A stretch of 64,000 nucleotides of DNA from Neckera pumila (taxonomy: Eukaryota > Streptophyta > Bryopsida > Hypnales > Neckeraceae), in assembly GCA_963969595.1 (NCBI GenBank), contig OZ018410.1, positions 25,672,913 to 25,736,912 on the forward strand, given 5' to 3'. A program made the translations under genes and the position numbers. Below, piece after piece: positions 1 through 13,600 of this stretch (the stretch's first letter is position 1; every line of letters begins with the position of its first letter). The notes below the pieces were generated by a model, which saw nothing but the letters and a program-made list of their open reading frames with translations, searched no databases and was not told the origin of the DNA.

Positions 1-2151
1 ATGACATGGGAAGGCTTCATGCCGTCACATGTTACGATTTAGAGGTGGATTAAATGACAGAAAGCAGGGACCAAATGTAGTGGTCATGAATGTTTCTTTG
101 CGGTGTGCTTAGTGGGACTAGGCAAGAGACTCTTCATTCACATTAGATCTTTAGATTAGATTAGACTACCGTATAAGGCATCCTAGTGCACATAACAGCA
201 GACTCCCGAGGTGCTCCACTTCCTGCAACCAGAAGCTCACCTTGGCAGATTCCTTCAAGTAGCGAATTCGGTTCTGAGTTTGCAAATTCTTTTGACTCCA
301 AACTGTAGACCGGTGGTAGATAGATAGATAGATACACGGTTGGGTCTGAGAATTCAAGCTCGAATACTGTGTGTTGTGCTACAGTACCCTTTTCTATCCT
401 AAATTTTGTTGAAATGAAACTGTGCTGATTTCTTCACGATTCTCCATGTTGCACCGTGTGACGATGATGTGCCGGCTTGAGCATCTTATTGTAACTTACT
501 GGGCCAGCCTGATCTGCATTTCCTTTGTCTGGTATGCAGTCTTGAGCGTTTGCAGTTTGCCGAAAAGCTGCGTGATTGGCGGGGAAATTCGTCACCTGTT
601 TTTGGTTTTGTGCTTGTTGGGGTTGCTCAGTCAAACCAATCCATGTATCCTGAAAATATCTGCGACAGTTCTGATAAGTTATGACACCACTCCGCATTTG
701 GATTACAAGCCGGGTGGGACTTACTCAATGCCGGCAGTCACTCAAATTCAGACATCTAACTTACATGGGACCCTCTCATTTGCGTCAGTCACCCACACAT
801 TACCACAATCTTAGCAATTCTTTATTGTAGGAGCATCATGACAATGCACTTGGGGAGGGGACAGTTGCGTCAGTCACAGTGTGGTGTAGCATGGGTCTAC
901 CCACGCTTTACCAATTTTTGTTCCTCCACAAAACTTTGAAAAATCACGGAGAATTCATTTCTTGTCGGACGGATTGTCTTCATACTACTACTTGCAAATG
1001 GCTTCTCTCAAACTTTTCAATCTCTTGAAAAATTTGTGAATTGACATGTAGCTTCTCCAAGGTGCCTAGATAGCAAATACGAGGGGTAAGAAGGTTGATC
1101 TACTTTCTTGTTGGATTGTCTTCATACTACTTGCAAATGGCTTCTTTCAAACTTTTTCAATCTCTTGAAAAATACTTCGTATGTGAGTTGAAATGTAGCT
1201 TCTCCAAGGTGCCTAGATAGCAAATATGGGTGATAATAGGTTGATCTACTTTATCACTTACAATACTATCACTGACAACATCATACATCACAACTATAAA
1301 AAATTATTGTCCTTTGGTCTGAGATGATCCCAAAACTACTGGATGATGGTGGAAAGGTATCTACACTGAATGGTGTGGTTGTGGGTTTGAATCTTGGCAG
1401 TGATAGGTGGTTTATTTGGTGTGAAATCAACCTTTCTACCTAATAGAAACCCTTGTAGTTTGTTGTTCAACACGCTTGTATCATAAATAAAATTAGAGCA
1501 ACGGAAGGTGTTCGTAAAGACAAAAATTGAGGAATTAGAAAATGAGAACTCGGTCCACCTTTATAATCTTGATCTCTACCTTTTCAATCAATTTGACTTG
1601 CCAGCATCTAGCCCTCGCCTTTCTAATGTATACATGTGACAAGGAAAAGTGTAAACTACTATACAGCAATTCTTATTAAGTTTGATTCGTATCCTATTTC
1701 ACAAACGTAACTCCCTTTCCAAAAGGGCACCAAATTTCACTTTTGAAAAGAATGGCATCCATGATCTCGAGAGTCATGCGTGGAGCATAATTCAGGAAGA
1801 TTTTTAGCACAACCGACTAAAATCCTACATTTTCTTGGGCCAAACGGTTGTTTGAATCATTCTCTCAACTAGACCTATAAAAGATAGAGAATATTCTTTG
1901 ATTTTCCTCTTAAATGGTCAGTTTTTTTCCGAAGATTTTGAAATCAATTAGGCAATTCCTGATTTCAACCAGCTAACTTGTGACTAAATGCCCGTACTCC
2001 CCGTACATAGGCGTGGGGTACGTAGTACTAAGTACTTTGCCGTTTGGGTACACTTTCCATGTATTATTCTTTCTACATGGAACTACTATATTGAGGTTAG
2101 AATCCAGTTGTAGCAAACTACAAAAAAGTACTCCATTTTCGTCAGCAACCG

Positions 2152-2184
<33 letters not shown>

Positions 2185-2574
2185 TTGCAACAGTTGCACT
2201 ACTAGATAGACATAACTTATGATTACCCATTATGGGGTAGGCTATCCTGACCCCAATGAGAGTCCGAGTCAGGAATCCGTGCACACTTTTCATTGTTTCT
2301 TCACTTGTCTGGGTCTCTGGAAACTTGAGTTGGGCGGGGAGGACTAGTATTATTCAACTAATATTTCCTTGTTCCTGGCGATATTGTCAAGAAGGTGCAA
2401 GACGCGCGCGCCCACCGAGGCTGCAGTGTCTTGCAGGGCAAACATTGAAGTAGCTCACGTCATGGACGCGTCACATCTGCTTTGGCTGACGACATCCTTC
2501 CAGGGTCTCCAGAAACACGCCACGACCTGAGCTTTTGGTGTGAGTCTGATTCTGCTCTCAAAAGCGCCCTTAAA
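1..2574. other. intergenic, no gene recognised
   Basis: No reading frame here resembles a known protein or carries splice-like structure. The stretch holds a two-copy tandem duplication (958-1250) and an uninterrupted run of 30 A at 2152-2181. Short open frames such as 422-814 look like chance. Confidence 0.6.
958..1250. repeat. two-copy tandem duplication, unit about 145 bp
   Basis: Two adjacent copies share the sequence from 'cttgt(c/t)gga' through 'gattgtcttcatactac', 'cttgcaaatggcttct', 'agcttctccaaggtgccta' to 'aggttgatctac'. The second copy differs by small indels and substitutions. It looks like a local duplication with no coding content. Confidence 0.8.
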
Positions 2575-2816
2575 AAAACCGACCTTGTAAGAGGTGATTG
2601 CATTTTGGGGAAGCTAAACTCCTTAAAACAATTTTCAGTGGATTTTCGTGGGAAGGAAAATGGAATTGGCATCGAACCCAAGTCGTTTCGTATTTTTTGG
2701 ACTTTTATAGAATTAGTTATGAATTCTTGAAGTTGAGACAAAAATGTCACTAGAAGCGACACTACGTCCTGAAATGGACAATATTACGGGTACATTGAAG
2801 AAAGCAAAATGTATCT
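2575..2816 (+). repeat. dispersed repeat R1, copy 1
   Basis: Shares an ordered series of words with 9480-9736 (same strand) and 49830-50060 (opposite strand): 'ggaattggcat(c)(g/t)aacccaagt', 'gtttc(g/a)t(a/g)ttttttgga', 'aaattagttatgaa', 'gaagttgaa' and an end around 'acattg(a/c)(a/t)gaa'. No coding signal. Probably a non-autonomous transposon fragment. Confidence 0.7.
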
Positions 2817-2984
2817 TTGTGTTAGTGGTTGCTCTCAGAGCACCCTACTTTACAAAAGGAGAGTACATTATTATTTGGTTAGTATTCTACTATGACTCCT
2901 TTGACTTGCAATTTATATCGAGAGAGTTGAGACTTGTCACAAATCATTGTTAGGCTTGAAACATGGCGCGTTCTTGGGACTAAG

Positions 2985-3270
2985 GTTGGTACCCCCAATG
3001 CGCCACTAACCTAAAACTGCCATTGTTACTTTGTATACATCTCAAAATCAGTATGTACATAGTTATGTGGAAGAAACAATTTTAGAAGGTCTACCAAAAA
3101 AAACTTTGATCCTTCATAACTTTTGCATACAATATCCAAATGTTGCATTCTTTGGTGCGTTGGAACCTCCTTTCACTTGCCAACAAGAAAGTATGAAAAT
3201 TTGACCAGTATAATAATAGTAACTAGGCACAATAGCAAAAAGTGGCGGTTTGGTAGGTACCCACTTTAAT
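2985..3270 (+). repeat. dispersed repeat R2, copy 1 (MITE-like)
   Basis: The interior matches 41270-41500 in the same orientation, including 'tttggtgcgttggaacctcc' and 'gaccagt(a/c)taataa(t/c)agtaact'. The ends here are loosely inverted: 'ggtacccccaatgcgccact' at the left against GGTACCTACCAAACCGCCACT read inward from the right. That suggests a miniature inverted-repeat element of about 285 bp. Confidence 0.6.
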
Positions 3271-6200
3271 TTGTGTTGATTGCCCAAATCTCATTGGAAA
3301 ACTATAATAGATTATAAAATTCAATGTATAATTATTTTGTATTCATATATGAATATATGTATTTAATTGGCCAAGAAGGTTTTGCATCAATGGAATTTCT
3401 TATAAAAAAGTTTGAAAGATATACAAATGCCTTATTCAAAAACTGCTATGGGAATCAACATAGGAGGTCCATAAACCATTCCTTTAAGCACACATATTTA
3501 ATCAATGGTAGTCATAGATAATTCAAGGAATATGTCCCTCTTTTCTAGACAGAAGATATATTAAAAACCCGAACATTTTATAGACCTTTTACCTTAGTAG
3601 AGGGATAAAGTTTCTCATAGTTTGTTGTACTTTATGTGCTTAGAATATTCAAGGATACTTGCATGTTTGGTTGTATAAAAGTAAATATTTTTGTATGGTA
3701 GAATCGAATGAATAATAGACACTAGTGAATTTTTACCTTGAGTACTTTTATTATCTGTATTTTTCTATTTGAATTTTCATTGTAAAAGATTAATGGATTT
3801 CTTAAGGAAAAATTGCTTCAATCTACTATTGAGTAGTCAGAGTGATGTTGTCATTTTAAGATGATTGTACATGATTTTAAATAACAAATGTCATGTCATC
3901 TACATTATCTATATTCCATTTATACTTATAGATGTAAGAACTTCATAAATCTTTCAAAGATTGCAATTGATTTTGATATGAGAAAATTGAAAATTAAAAG
4001 CATAGTTAGACATGGCCATCTACCTCAAAAAGCTTTCATCTTTGCATTGCTATATTTCTACTCAACTTATATCTATATAAATACAACTAGAAGAAAACTA
4101 AAGAAGTTTTCTATTGGCTATCATGGGGCTTGAGGCCTTTAGTGTTTGTTTCTATTCTACCTTCCTTACTGTTTTGGGCTTCTATAACTTTTGTTTCAAA
4201 ATAAACAAAAATGAAACAAAGGAGGATTGGAGTATTACCTCTAAAGGACCAAGCTACATTTTTGGGCAACTAAATATGAATTAAAAAAATATATATTATT
4301 TTTTTTTAAATTTTCACACAACATAGGGACCAAGTTTTTCTTTAAGGCCCAAAAAATTTCATAACTTTTGAGTACATGATTAAAAAAATATTGTATAATA
4401 TGTAGTTTTTTCATTGACTGGTTAGCCCGGGCAAATTAAAAAAATCACTTTTTTCAGAAAAAAAAATTTGAATTTTTTTCTAGATTTATACATATATGAA
4501 AAGCTTTGAATCATTCCATTTTGATCAATGAATGAAAGTTATGAGAAGTTTTTGTTTGCAGGCAATTAAGGATTCTCTACTCTAAACTAAACTTTGAAAT
4601 CCTTTATTTTACTCAGTTTTCAATATCTTTTGAAAAAAAATGAAATCAAAGCATATAGATTGTTTATTACAACATCGCAACCATTGGAATTGGCATTTTT
4701 CAATTCCATAACTAATTCTGAACAATTTAATATTTTGAATCATTCTCTATTTCTTTCTACTTATTATTTTTCCTATATGTTGTACAATTCCAAATGATCT
4801 AAAACTTTTCAAGCATGTAGCCAACTTCTTTTAAGAATGAATCCAGAGAATCACCACCATTTTAGACATTTTTTCATTCAAATGTGAGCTTGTGAAGTAT
4901 AGCTGTCCTGTTTTTTGCAGGGCCAAAAGAAGGATTTCCATGACTTTGAAAGCTCATATCTTGCACTTCACACAGTGAAAAATTCTGAATTTTTTTCACA
5001 TGTTAATAATTCGACATACTATAAGATTGTAAGGTTGCATGTGCCTAATTTTTTTTTTCTTCCAAAATTTGGCACTTATACAAGAAATGGCAGTTTTGGA
5101 GCGTTTTTGGTGAAAACGTAGTCAAGGAACTTTAAGGGTTAATCTAAAAAATTGTCCAAGGTACATGTGGATATCAATGCAAAATCTTGTTGCATCTTAC
5201 TGTAAGATCTAGTGGTGGACTACTTTGTTATGTTGTAGTTAAAAAAACGGGATGTTTTGACCGCATAGATTACAAGATTATAGCATTTGAAGTTGAAAAA
5301 AATGTTTTTGGAGGCATCCAAATTATGAGCAGCTTTGATTCAAGAAGGCTTTTGCAAAGTTAATTTTGCTTTTTTGCTTGAAATTTTTTTGCTCTCTTTT
5401 TATAACAAAGTTGGTCACATGTTCAAAACATTTCATAACATTTCAAATTGGGGAACATGTACTAAAAATTCCAATAAGGAATTAGCTTCATAAAAAGTCT
5501 CATACAAAGCCTTTTTTCCAACAATTTATGATTTGCACATACAGTAATTTCTTCAAAATGTAAACGGTGGAGTTTTATATTACAACTAGATCTAGAGGAG
5601 GAAAAAAATTGCCCAAATTATCAAACTTTAGCAAGCTTGATCAAAATCTATGTCGAAGCAGAAGAAATGGCAGTTTGGCATCTTGATCATGCCATGGGAG
5701 GAAGTTGGATCAGGGTTGGCAAAGCCAGACTCATCTTGCCAATCATTAACACTAGATAGTTTTTATGTGAAAAGTAGGAATTGTGTGCAAATTACAGTTT
5801 CAGGCCCCATTTTGGCATAGTAGAATAACTTTTTTTTAAAATTTGAATTGAAAAAAATTAAAAAATCAAGCTAAATTTCATCTCCAAAAGCCCATTTGAG
5901 ATTTTGACCCTCTAATCAAAAGTTATAGACAAATTTCAAAGAGGGGTTGGACGGGATATTTTCTTTGACATTTCAAATACATTCTTTGAATTTTGTCTAT
6001 AGCTTTTTTTTGGAGGCTCAAAATCACAAATGTTTTTTTTAGTTCAAATATTTTTGGGAAAATTTATTCTAATATATCAAAATGAAGTCTGAAATTTTAA
6101 TTTGACTGATACAATTCCTACATTTTGACAATGAGCGGTCAAGCTCTCATATGAAGTTATCCCATATTCTTTAAAAATTTATGATGGACAATGGATTTTA

Positions 6201-9200
6201 TCATTAAAAAAACCTCTCCTCCCTCCAATCTTATGAATTTCATTGAATCAATTGCTTCATTTTACCACCATAGTTTTTTTGGAAGGTACTTTGTCAAATG
6301 ACATTGATTCAATGGATTCTTTGGCTATTTTATTTTTTTAATTTTTAGATGTGACAATTAGGAGTATTTGCCCCATTAGTTCAAAGGAAGCCATAGAGCA
6401 ATTGCCTTTTTGCCACCACCTCCTTGTACCTTGTGACAAATTTATGAGTTAAAAAAAGTGTCAAATGAAGTATCCGATCTGAACTTGGGCTAAAAAGGCC
6501 CTACCTAAGCATGGCCCTGTCTAAGCTCTTTCGGGCATAGTATTGCAATTTTTACTCTAGTGTAAATAACCCTGCCCGTGTTGCTCCCCATCCACTGAAA
6601 ATGACATATTATTCCATAACTTTTCATGGATAAATTTGAATAAACTATTTTTTGGGTGGAACAACAAGGTACCCCTTGTCCCCTACATCCACAAAAATTT
6701 CAAAAAATGTCATAAATTTTTTTGTTGGTATTGAGTTGCCCAAAATTGCTATGTTGCCAAAAAAAAGCTATTTGGTCCTTTAGGGGTTAAAAATTGATTT
6801 GACATTCAAAATCATTTTTTTGCTTTTGAGAATAACTAAAAAAATGAATTAAGCTTTTGAAGTGCATTTCTTTTCTACTTGGAAATTTAAAAAAAATCCT
6901 TAAAATAAACTTTTTAGTGAAGTTTGAAGTTGAAGACCTATAACCACATTTTTAAATATAGAATGATACTGAAAGTTTTTTTATACCACAATGTCCCACA
7001 CTATAATGTACTTCTACTATGAAAGTTTAGATTTTGTAAACATGATTTGTACTTTCATAACAAATATCAAATATATGATTTCATATTTAAAAAATAAAAC
7101 CAGAAATTTACTAATAAATAGAAAGAAATGAAGGATACAGAGTGAGAGACTTTCAAGTTTGACTACATGTTCACAGGCTATTTTTTAGGAGAGAACTCTA
7201 ACATTGCAACTTCGTGCTTCAAGACCTTCTTTAGGGCCACTTTACACCTAAAGGCCAGGCAAAATTCCCTTGAGGTTAAATGCACAAAGTTTCAGCCCCT
7301 ATTAGGCTTGAGGCCATCCTCAACTACTCATTAGAATATGATTATAACAGGGGCCAATTCTCCCATATGTAAAGGCCAAGAAGTCAGGCCAATTCAGTAA
7401 AATCTAGAAAATTTCAACCCCTCTCTCTTTTTCTTTCAAAGCCATTTTACACCTGGCCACTGGGTCAATTTTTTTTGAGGTTAATTGAACAAAATCTAAT
7501 ATATTTAATTTTTTGAAAAAAATAAACAAAAAAAATTCTTAACCCCTAAAGGCCCAAGGCATTTTTTGGGTCCAAAACCACTCAAAAATTGTGAAGTCTA
7601 TTGTGATCATCCAAGGAATCCAAACTTATTTAAGGGGGAATCTAACTATAGGATCTTGTACTTCACTTGTCTCTGATCATTTGATAAAAGTTTCATGAAG
7701 TTTGACCATATGGATTGGAAGATAGTAACATTTGAAATTGGAAAAATGATTTTTTTGGAATGCTGGCTTGCAATTTCACATGACTTTGACCACCATTTGT
7801 GGATTTTTTTGCACTATAGACCATAGGTTTTAAATTTTTTTTGTTGAACATTTGAATTGAGAGTCGGGGAAAAAGAATTTAAAATTTCGAAACTTGATAT
7901 TACATATAAAGAAATTATTAAGTAGAATTAGGCCTGAGATTGAACAATATACTAAATTGTTAATAGCTCAAAGATGGAATTGAACATCATAATCCCAATA
8001 GTGAGACTCTACTTGCAAACAAAGTTCACCTTTGAAAAAAAATTGGAAAAAATTAAAAATTGCATCCAAAAATGAATTCTATAAGTTGCCCAAAAAACAA
8101 GATTGTCCACAATTTTCTCATTATTAGTCCAAATGGAATGAGTAGAAGCACAAAATGTAGACAAAAACATAATTCTTCAAGAAAAGATAAAAAATTGATC
8201 TTTTTGTTTGTTTGTTTTTGTTTTGCCTTGTGAACGGGCTTGTAAGACTTCAGATAGCATAAGTTTTGCTCCTAGGCACTAATTGAAAAAAAATTATATT
8301 TTTTTAGAAAGCTAGTCTGATTCCCTATCTTCAAAAAAAATTCAAAAAATTAGGTCAAAATTTGAGGTCACACGAGCTTGTCCGAAATCCTAATTGTCCC
8401 CTAAAGAAACTTTGGGCCTTTAGGTGTTAATTGAAATTTGACATTGGCCCCAAGGCCAAGAATTGCCTCTCATTCTTGGTGCACCTATAATTCATTGTGC
8501 TTGGACCACATCAAATAATATCTTTTTTGAATAAACAACTCATTCCTTCTAGGTGTAGAGCGGCCCTTAATTAGTATAACTTACATATGCATGAGTACAC
8601 ATATATCATTTGGCCAACCAACTCTTGCTTGGAAATGCTCATGAGTTGTCATACCATTATATATCCAGGCAATGGTCTTCCTCTCATGCAGGGAAAGTAT
8701 TATACTTTGCTAGATACCTAGGAGGGAGACTCATCAATTTCTTCAAAGGCCTGCCTGTCGCATCAGAAAAAATTGGTCCATATTATTTTGATGCCTTTTT
8801 GACAGCAGAGGCAATTTCAATGCCAACCTTAGTGCCCACCTCTCTGCCAACTCAATATCCTGAAAGTTGGCATCAACTTATCTTGATAGTGTTTCAATGC
8901 ACCATATTCAATCCTTCACATGCCCTTATGTTCCTGATGTGATGTGGGGGAAGTTGAGTAGTCATAAAAAAAGACACTTTTGTTCCTTCACTGTAGCCAT
9001 AATCCTCTTTTTCAAGGATGCAAAAAGGACCCCTGCCTCATTGATAAACAACGCTATGAAAGATTTAAGCTTACTGACTATTCTAACAATGCAGTGAGTC
9101 AATCAAGTCTAGTCTGTTGGTGAATGTTTTTTTTATTTGTTTTTTATTTTACTTTTAGGATTTGTACAATTGTACTGTTTTGAATTCTCAACGTGGTACA

Positions 9201-9323
9201 CAGCCACTCAGGGATGGATTGTCAGTACCAATTGTCAGTGCTGCACAATGAATCAATTTTAACTTACCGACAGTCAGTGTGCAGCAGCCAGGTGGTTCAG
9301 TACTTCAGTTGGGCAGGATCCCG
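3271..9323. other. AT-rich decayed repeat DNA, no gene recognised
   Basis: Very AT-rich with many homopolymer runs. A motif close to 'ccctaaaggaccaaggc', in both orientations, recurs at about 4240, 6775, 7540 and 8400, so the stretch is probably made of old diverged copies of one or more repeats. The open frames at 8610-8942 and 8867-9097 have somewhat less biased composition, but I recognise no domain and see no convincing splice sites. Confidence 0.5.
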
Positions 9324-9479
9324 TTAAATCCGTCCCATCAAGTGGGACCAGCAGGGTAAATTTTGTGCTCTCAAGGTAAAAGTACAAAAGAAAAAAAAAC
9401 TATTTTATGCCGTGTTTAGGGTATGTTGTAGGGGGAGGCAATCCATTCCCGAATACCCTCCCATTCTGGCTATGTAAGG

Positions 9480-9736
9480 TAACAAGTCTAGAAATCGCCC
9501 ATTTAAAAGTTGAAAGTGAATTTTGGTGAGGCGAAGCTTCTTGAAATAATTTTTAGTAAATTTTCCTTAAGACAAGAGGAATTGGCATCTAACCCAAGTT
9601 GTTTCATGTTTTTTGGAGCTTTTTGAAATTAGTTATGAAATTTTGAAGTTGAAGTAGCATAGGGCTCTAAAATCCCTCCCCCTAAAATGGACATTGTTTA
9701 TACATTGCTGAAGGCTATGAAAAAGCAATATGTACA
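9480..9736 (+). repeat. dispersed repeat R1, copy 2
   Basis: Same word order as 2575-2816 ('ggaattggcatctaaccc', 'aaattagttatgaaa', 'aaaatggacattg'). It sits inside the TTAA-bounded element and directly left of the element at 9755. Confidence 0.7.
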
Positions 9737-9754
9737 AGCAGTGTACATTTGAAT

Positions 9755-10141
9755 AGGGTGGGCAATTTTAGAGCTTATTACCTTAGTATGTTCTCACTTT
9801 GTGAAGGAAGAGATGAACAATGATTAATTTTAGCATGGTTCCCGAGGCAGTTGTAGCACATAAGAGTTGCCTCTAAGACTCTCACTATTGCAACCAACCC
9901 TTGGTAGATTTTGCAACTAGCCCTTGGTTGGAAATAAGAAAGTCCATATGACAAAAATGGGTCAAATAGAATCTTCAACAAAAAAATTCATTGTAAATTC
10001 GTTTTGAGAAATAAAAATCTAGAAAATTATAGAAACCTTCTGAATTCTATTTTTGCACATAAATAAATTTCCCTGCTGAAGAAACCCACCTTATAGATAT
10101 GCGTAATTCTTTACATGATCGGAAATGGGTTGCCTCCCCTA
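9755..10141 (-). mobile_element. degenerate copy of the TA-flanked MITE at 50619-51017
   Basis: Its plus strand aligns along nearly the whole length with the reverse complement of 50619-51017. Shared words include 'attgcaaccaacccttggt', 'agcccttggttggaaata', 'gaatcttc(a)', 'gagaaataaaaatct' and 'gatatg(c/t)g(t/c)aatt'. The right terminus 'atgggttgcctcccct' is a mutated form of ATGGGTCGGCTCCCT. The left terminus is too diverged to place exactly. Confidence 0.75.
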
Positions 10142-10289
10142 GATTACTTCAAGCTAATTTGGAAACTTTGACAATTGCAAATATGAATTTAAAATTTGAA
10201 TTCTTTTTCATATGTGGCAAATAATTTTTTTTTGCTTTTCTTCTAGGATAAATCCACCTTGTTGGTCCCACTTCATAGAATGGGTTTAA

Positions 10290-13200
10290 TGTTCCCCAAT
10301 TGAAAGAATCAGTTCAATCAGTTCATTGCAAAAAGAAATACGTTACGGACAATTTTGAATCAAATTCTCTTTTCATTTAGTTCCAAGTTTGAGGGTTTAT
10401 TGTTACGGATTTTATCTATAAAGGATGCCGCATATAGCCGTTTTGGGTCTTATGAATGACAAAGGATCTTTTTCTTGTATGTAGGATAGAAGTGCAACTA
10501 TTTATCTTCACAATTTTGTATGAAAAGGAAAAGTCTTGTATAGTAGTTTGACTTCCAATGAATGCTTTTGCATTTTCTTTTAAGGCAATGATTCACACCA
10601 TCCATCCTTTGACCCTTCAAGAACAATACAATACAACTAATACACCACTTTTTGAACTTTTTCTATCAAATTTTTCTTGATGTGAGCCCAAAGAGTACAT
10701 CAACTACACCATGATGTTTGTCACTATTATTTCCATTTTTTGGTAAAAACTTCATACTATTTAAAGCATTTTTGTAATTTATGTGATTTTTACAAAGATT
10801 TTTTTTTTCAAATTATATAAAATTCAATTTGATATTTTAATTGTAAAACAATGACATTAAGTCTTCGACATTTATAAAAAATATCAAAATTTTGAAATGT
10901 ATACTTTTATGTAGAAAACTAATGAAGTTTGACCAAGCCTAGACATGAAATGTCTTTGAAGGGTTAGCCCCTAAAGGACAAAGGCCTTTTTCCACCAAAA
11001 AATACTTAGAGTTACCATTTTTGTTGCAAAGAGTAAAATAAATTACAAATTGTTTGTTTTTGCATCTAACCATGGGATCTTATACTTAACTAGTATAAAA
11101 ATGCGTAGAAAATTTTTCAAAATTATCGACTGCTGAGATTGCAAGATATTTGATTTTAAAGTGAAGAATACAAGTTTTTTGGCACCTTGCAAGACCTAGA
11201 TGATTTGACTTTGAACCTTCCTAACTTAAATTTTTTGCACTATAGAGTTTTGAGGTTTAAATTTATATGATGGAGAATTGAGTTGAGAGTGTAGGAAAAA
11301 AAATTCCCATGAAGCTAGTCTATTTTTCTATTGTCAAAAAAAGTTTCAAAATATCATGACAAAAATTGACACCATAGGTACCTACCCAAAATTCAATTTG
11401 TCTCCCAAGGCGACAATGGTCCTTTAGAAGTTAAGGATCAATCATTTTTTGCGCGCAAAAAACAATAGGCTTCTTCTTAGACAAAGCATTTTCTAACATA
11501 GTAGTCAAAGGTATCAATTTTCAAGAACAAATAACTGAAAGAATGTGAAAATTTGAAAAATTAGCTATAGAATTTATATCATCATGTAATGTAACTACAC
11601 CTACAATCACACAAATAAGCAATTCAGCATGGTTCTCATTATTATATTGAATTTTTTTGTGGAGTTGTATTGGTAGTCAAGAGGAGATTCTAGATTTTCT
11701 TAGAATGTATTTTTTGGACATCATTGAGAATAAACTACAAATTTTCAAAGTGCTGAAAATAGGATTTAAGGCGACCAACCGTAGAATCTTATGAATAGTA
11801 GAAGTACATTTTAGGCTAGAATCTAGATTGTGCTATTTAATAAAGTGATTGAAATTAGGTGTAGTTACCTTAGCATGGTTGGGAATTTTCTACAATGCAT
11901 ACAAAGACGGATACTCAAATATAAGTGAAAAATTATGAAGAAACTGGTAGTGGAAAACCAAGACAATTAAGTAGGTATCAAAAAGAAGATTAATAAGAAA
12001 TTGGACCATATTTTCATCTCTGTTGAAGTATGGGTCAACTTAATTCCTAAAGATTCATGACTACCAAATGTTTCGCCAAGCATCACTTCAAAATTGCTAT
12101 TATCTGTATAAAAGCTCTAATGAAGAAAAACTATTTTTTTCATATTTACCCCCAAAAGACCAAAGAGTCTATTTTGGGCTTTTTGAGAACGCGGGCATGC
12201 TCTATTGACTTTGTAATTTGGAAGTTTTGCATGAAATTTTTAGGATGGATGCTATTCATTATCATAATCTACAATTGAAGTTTTGTTTCAAATCATTCCA
12301 ATAAATATTGCAAATGTTAGAGGGTTTGAAAATCCTACATTTAGAAGAATAGGCACATTGAACTTATAGTTGGTGGGGATATTCACTCTAAAATTTTAGA
12401 ACATTGTACTTGAATAGGTTAACCAAAAGATCCCACGGTTGGGTTCGTTAAAAAAATAAATATTAATGAAGGTTTTGACCTTGTTTTGGGAACAAGTATT
12501 TTGAAGCAATTTTGGACTTCTAAACATGAAAGAACGAATTAAACATAGAATCTTAGATTGGACTTGTATGTAAATGTGTGTCAAAAAATTCAAACACTTT
12601 GACAATGAATATTATATGATATTAGTGTTCCTAGTGGGGAAAGGAAATTACAGTTTGTTTTAAGGAATTGCTAGATTTTGAATCCTTTAAATTTAAATTT
12701 TATTGCAATACAAAGTTTTGAAGTTTAAATGAGGTTTAAATCTTCATGGTGGAAAACTGAATAAAATGTTTTAAGAAAAATTCAAAACATTCAAATCATT
12801 AATAACACTAAAAGTCTAAAATGGAATTTAAACATGTCAATTATAATTATAGTAAAACTACTATAGTAAGTAATCTGCACCCTATATGCGTGTTGATTTG
12901 AAATATTGTAAAAATTAATATAAGAAACCAATCTTGACCATTGTCTTTTCCTAAAGATGCTCAGATGCTCTAATTGCCCCCAAAAGAAGATTCTTTATAA
13001 ATTTCAAATCACTAAGCCAAAGAGACTAAATCAACTTTTTAGATGTAGGTATAAATATTTTAAATACAAATATTATGAATTTTTGTTAATTTATTCTCTT
13101 TTCCCATAGAGGCATTCTTAACTCTAGAATGAGAGGGTGGGTTATCTTAGTGAACTAACTTCTCACAAAAACCCTTTTTTTTCATTGTTTTGGAAATGTT

Positions 13201-13388
13201 GTTGATTGTTGCAAATGACCTATCCAAAATCTAGCGTTTGGGTACCAAGAACCGATTGTCATCCTACTATAGCATTCTTCCACATTTTTTGATATTTTTC
13301 TTCAAAAAACAAAAAACAAACTTCAGTGAGCCAAATTTTTGACGTCAATAATTCTTTGATGAAATATGTATTTCTTTGATCTCCAACC
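10290..13388. other. AT-rich intergenic, no gene recognised
   Basis: Low-complexity AT-rich sequence with further copies of the 'cccctaaaggacaaaggc' type motif (about 10967 plus strand, 11410 reverse, 12155). Open frames such as 12057-12278 and 12396-12605 are lysine/isoleucine-rich, as expected by chance in such DNA. Nothing else supported. Confidence 0.5.
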
Positions 13389-13600
13389 CAATGACGCTAG
13401 TTTGTGAGCCTAAAAGCGCAAGCTTGAGAGCGATGAGCGCAGGTTTTGCGAGCCTTCGGATCTTTTGAAAATAAGTTGGATATTTCAGCTTTTTTGGAAA
13501 AAAACCTGGATCAATTTTGGGTAAAAAATTGATTTTTTTTTGCTATTAATGGTAAATTTGGGACCTATGACTGTATATCCTATGACCGTGGATAAGTAAA
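13389..13600 (+). repeat. left terminal inverted repeat of the MULE
   Basis: Begins just after the 10-bp duplication (13379-13388). It contains GCTAGTTTGTGAGCCT, then a tract rich in GAGC/AAGC words (13410-13455), a T run, and a block ending 'cctatgaccgtggat' at about 13579-13593. All these parts recur inverted at the right end in the same order. About 60 bp here (around 13460-13520) lacks a counterpart at the right end. Confidence 0.75.

Larger units (their letters stand above)
9324..10289. mobile_element. TTAA-bounded MITE family, copy C, with nested insertions
   Basis: The left end reads TTAAATCCGTCCCATC and continues 'aagtgggaccagcaggg'. The right end, read inward on the minus strand, is TTAAACCCATTCTATG followed by 'aagtgggaccaacaagg'. 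TTAA is present at both borders. The same ends occur on the elements at 34515 and 37520, which are only about 250 bp. This copy is longer because it contains repeat R1 (9480-9736) and the element at 9755-10141. Non-autonomous; superfamily uncertain because TTAA can be target duplication or terminus. Confidence 0.7.

Noticed and set aside
2152..2181. 30-base A run as the tail of a retroposon
   Set aside because: No retrotransposon coding sequence or target duplication is visible beside it; a simple homopolymer explains it.
8610..9097. Overlapping open frames of 110 and 76 codons as a possible gene
   Set aside because: No recognisable domain, two competing frames, and no convincing splice or promoter signals.
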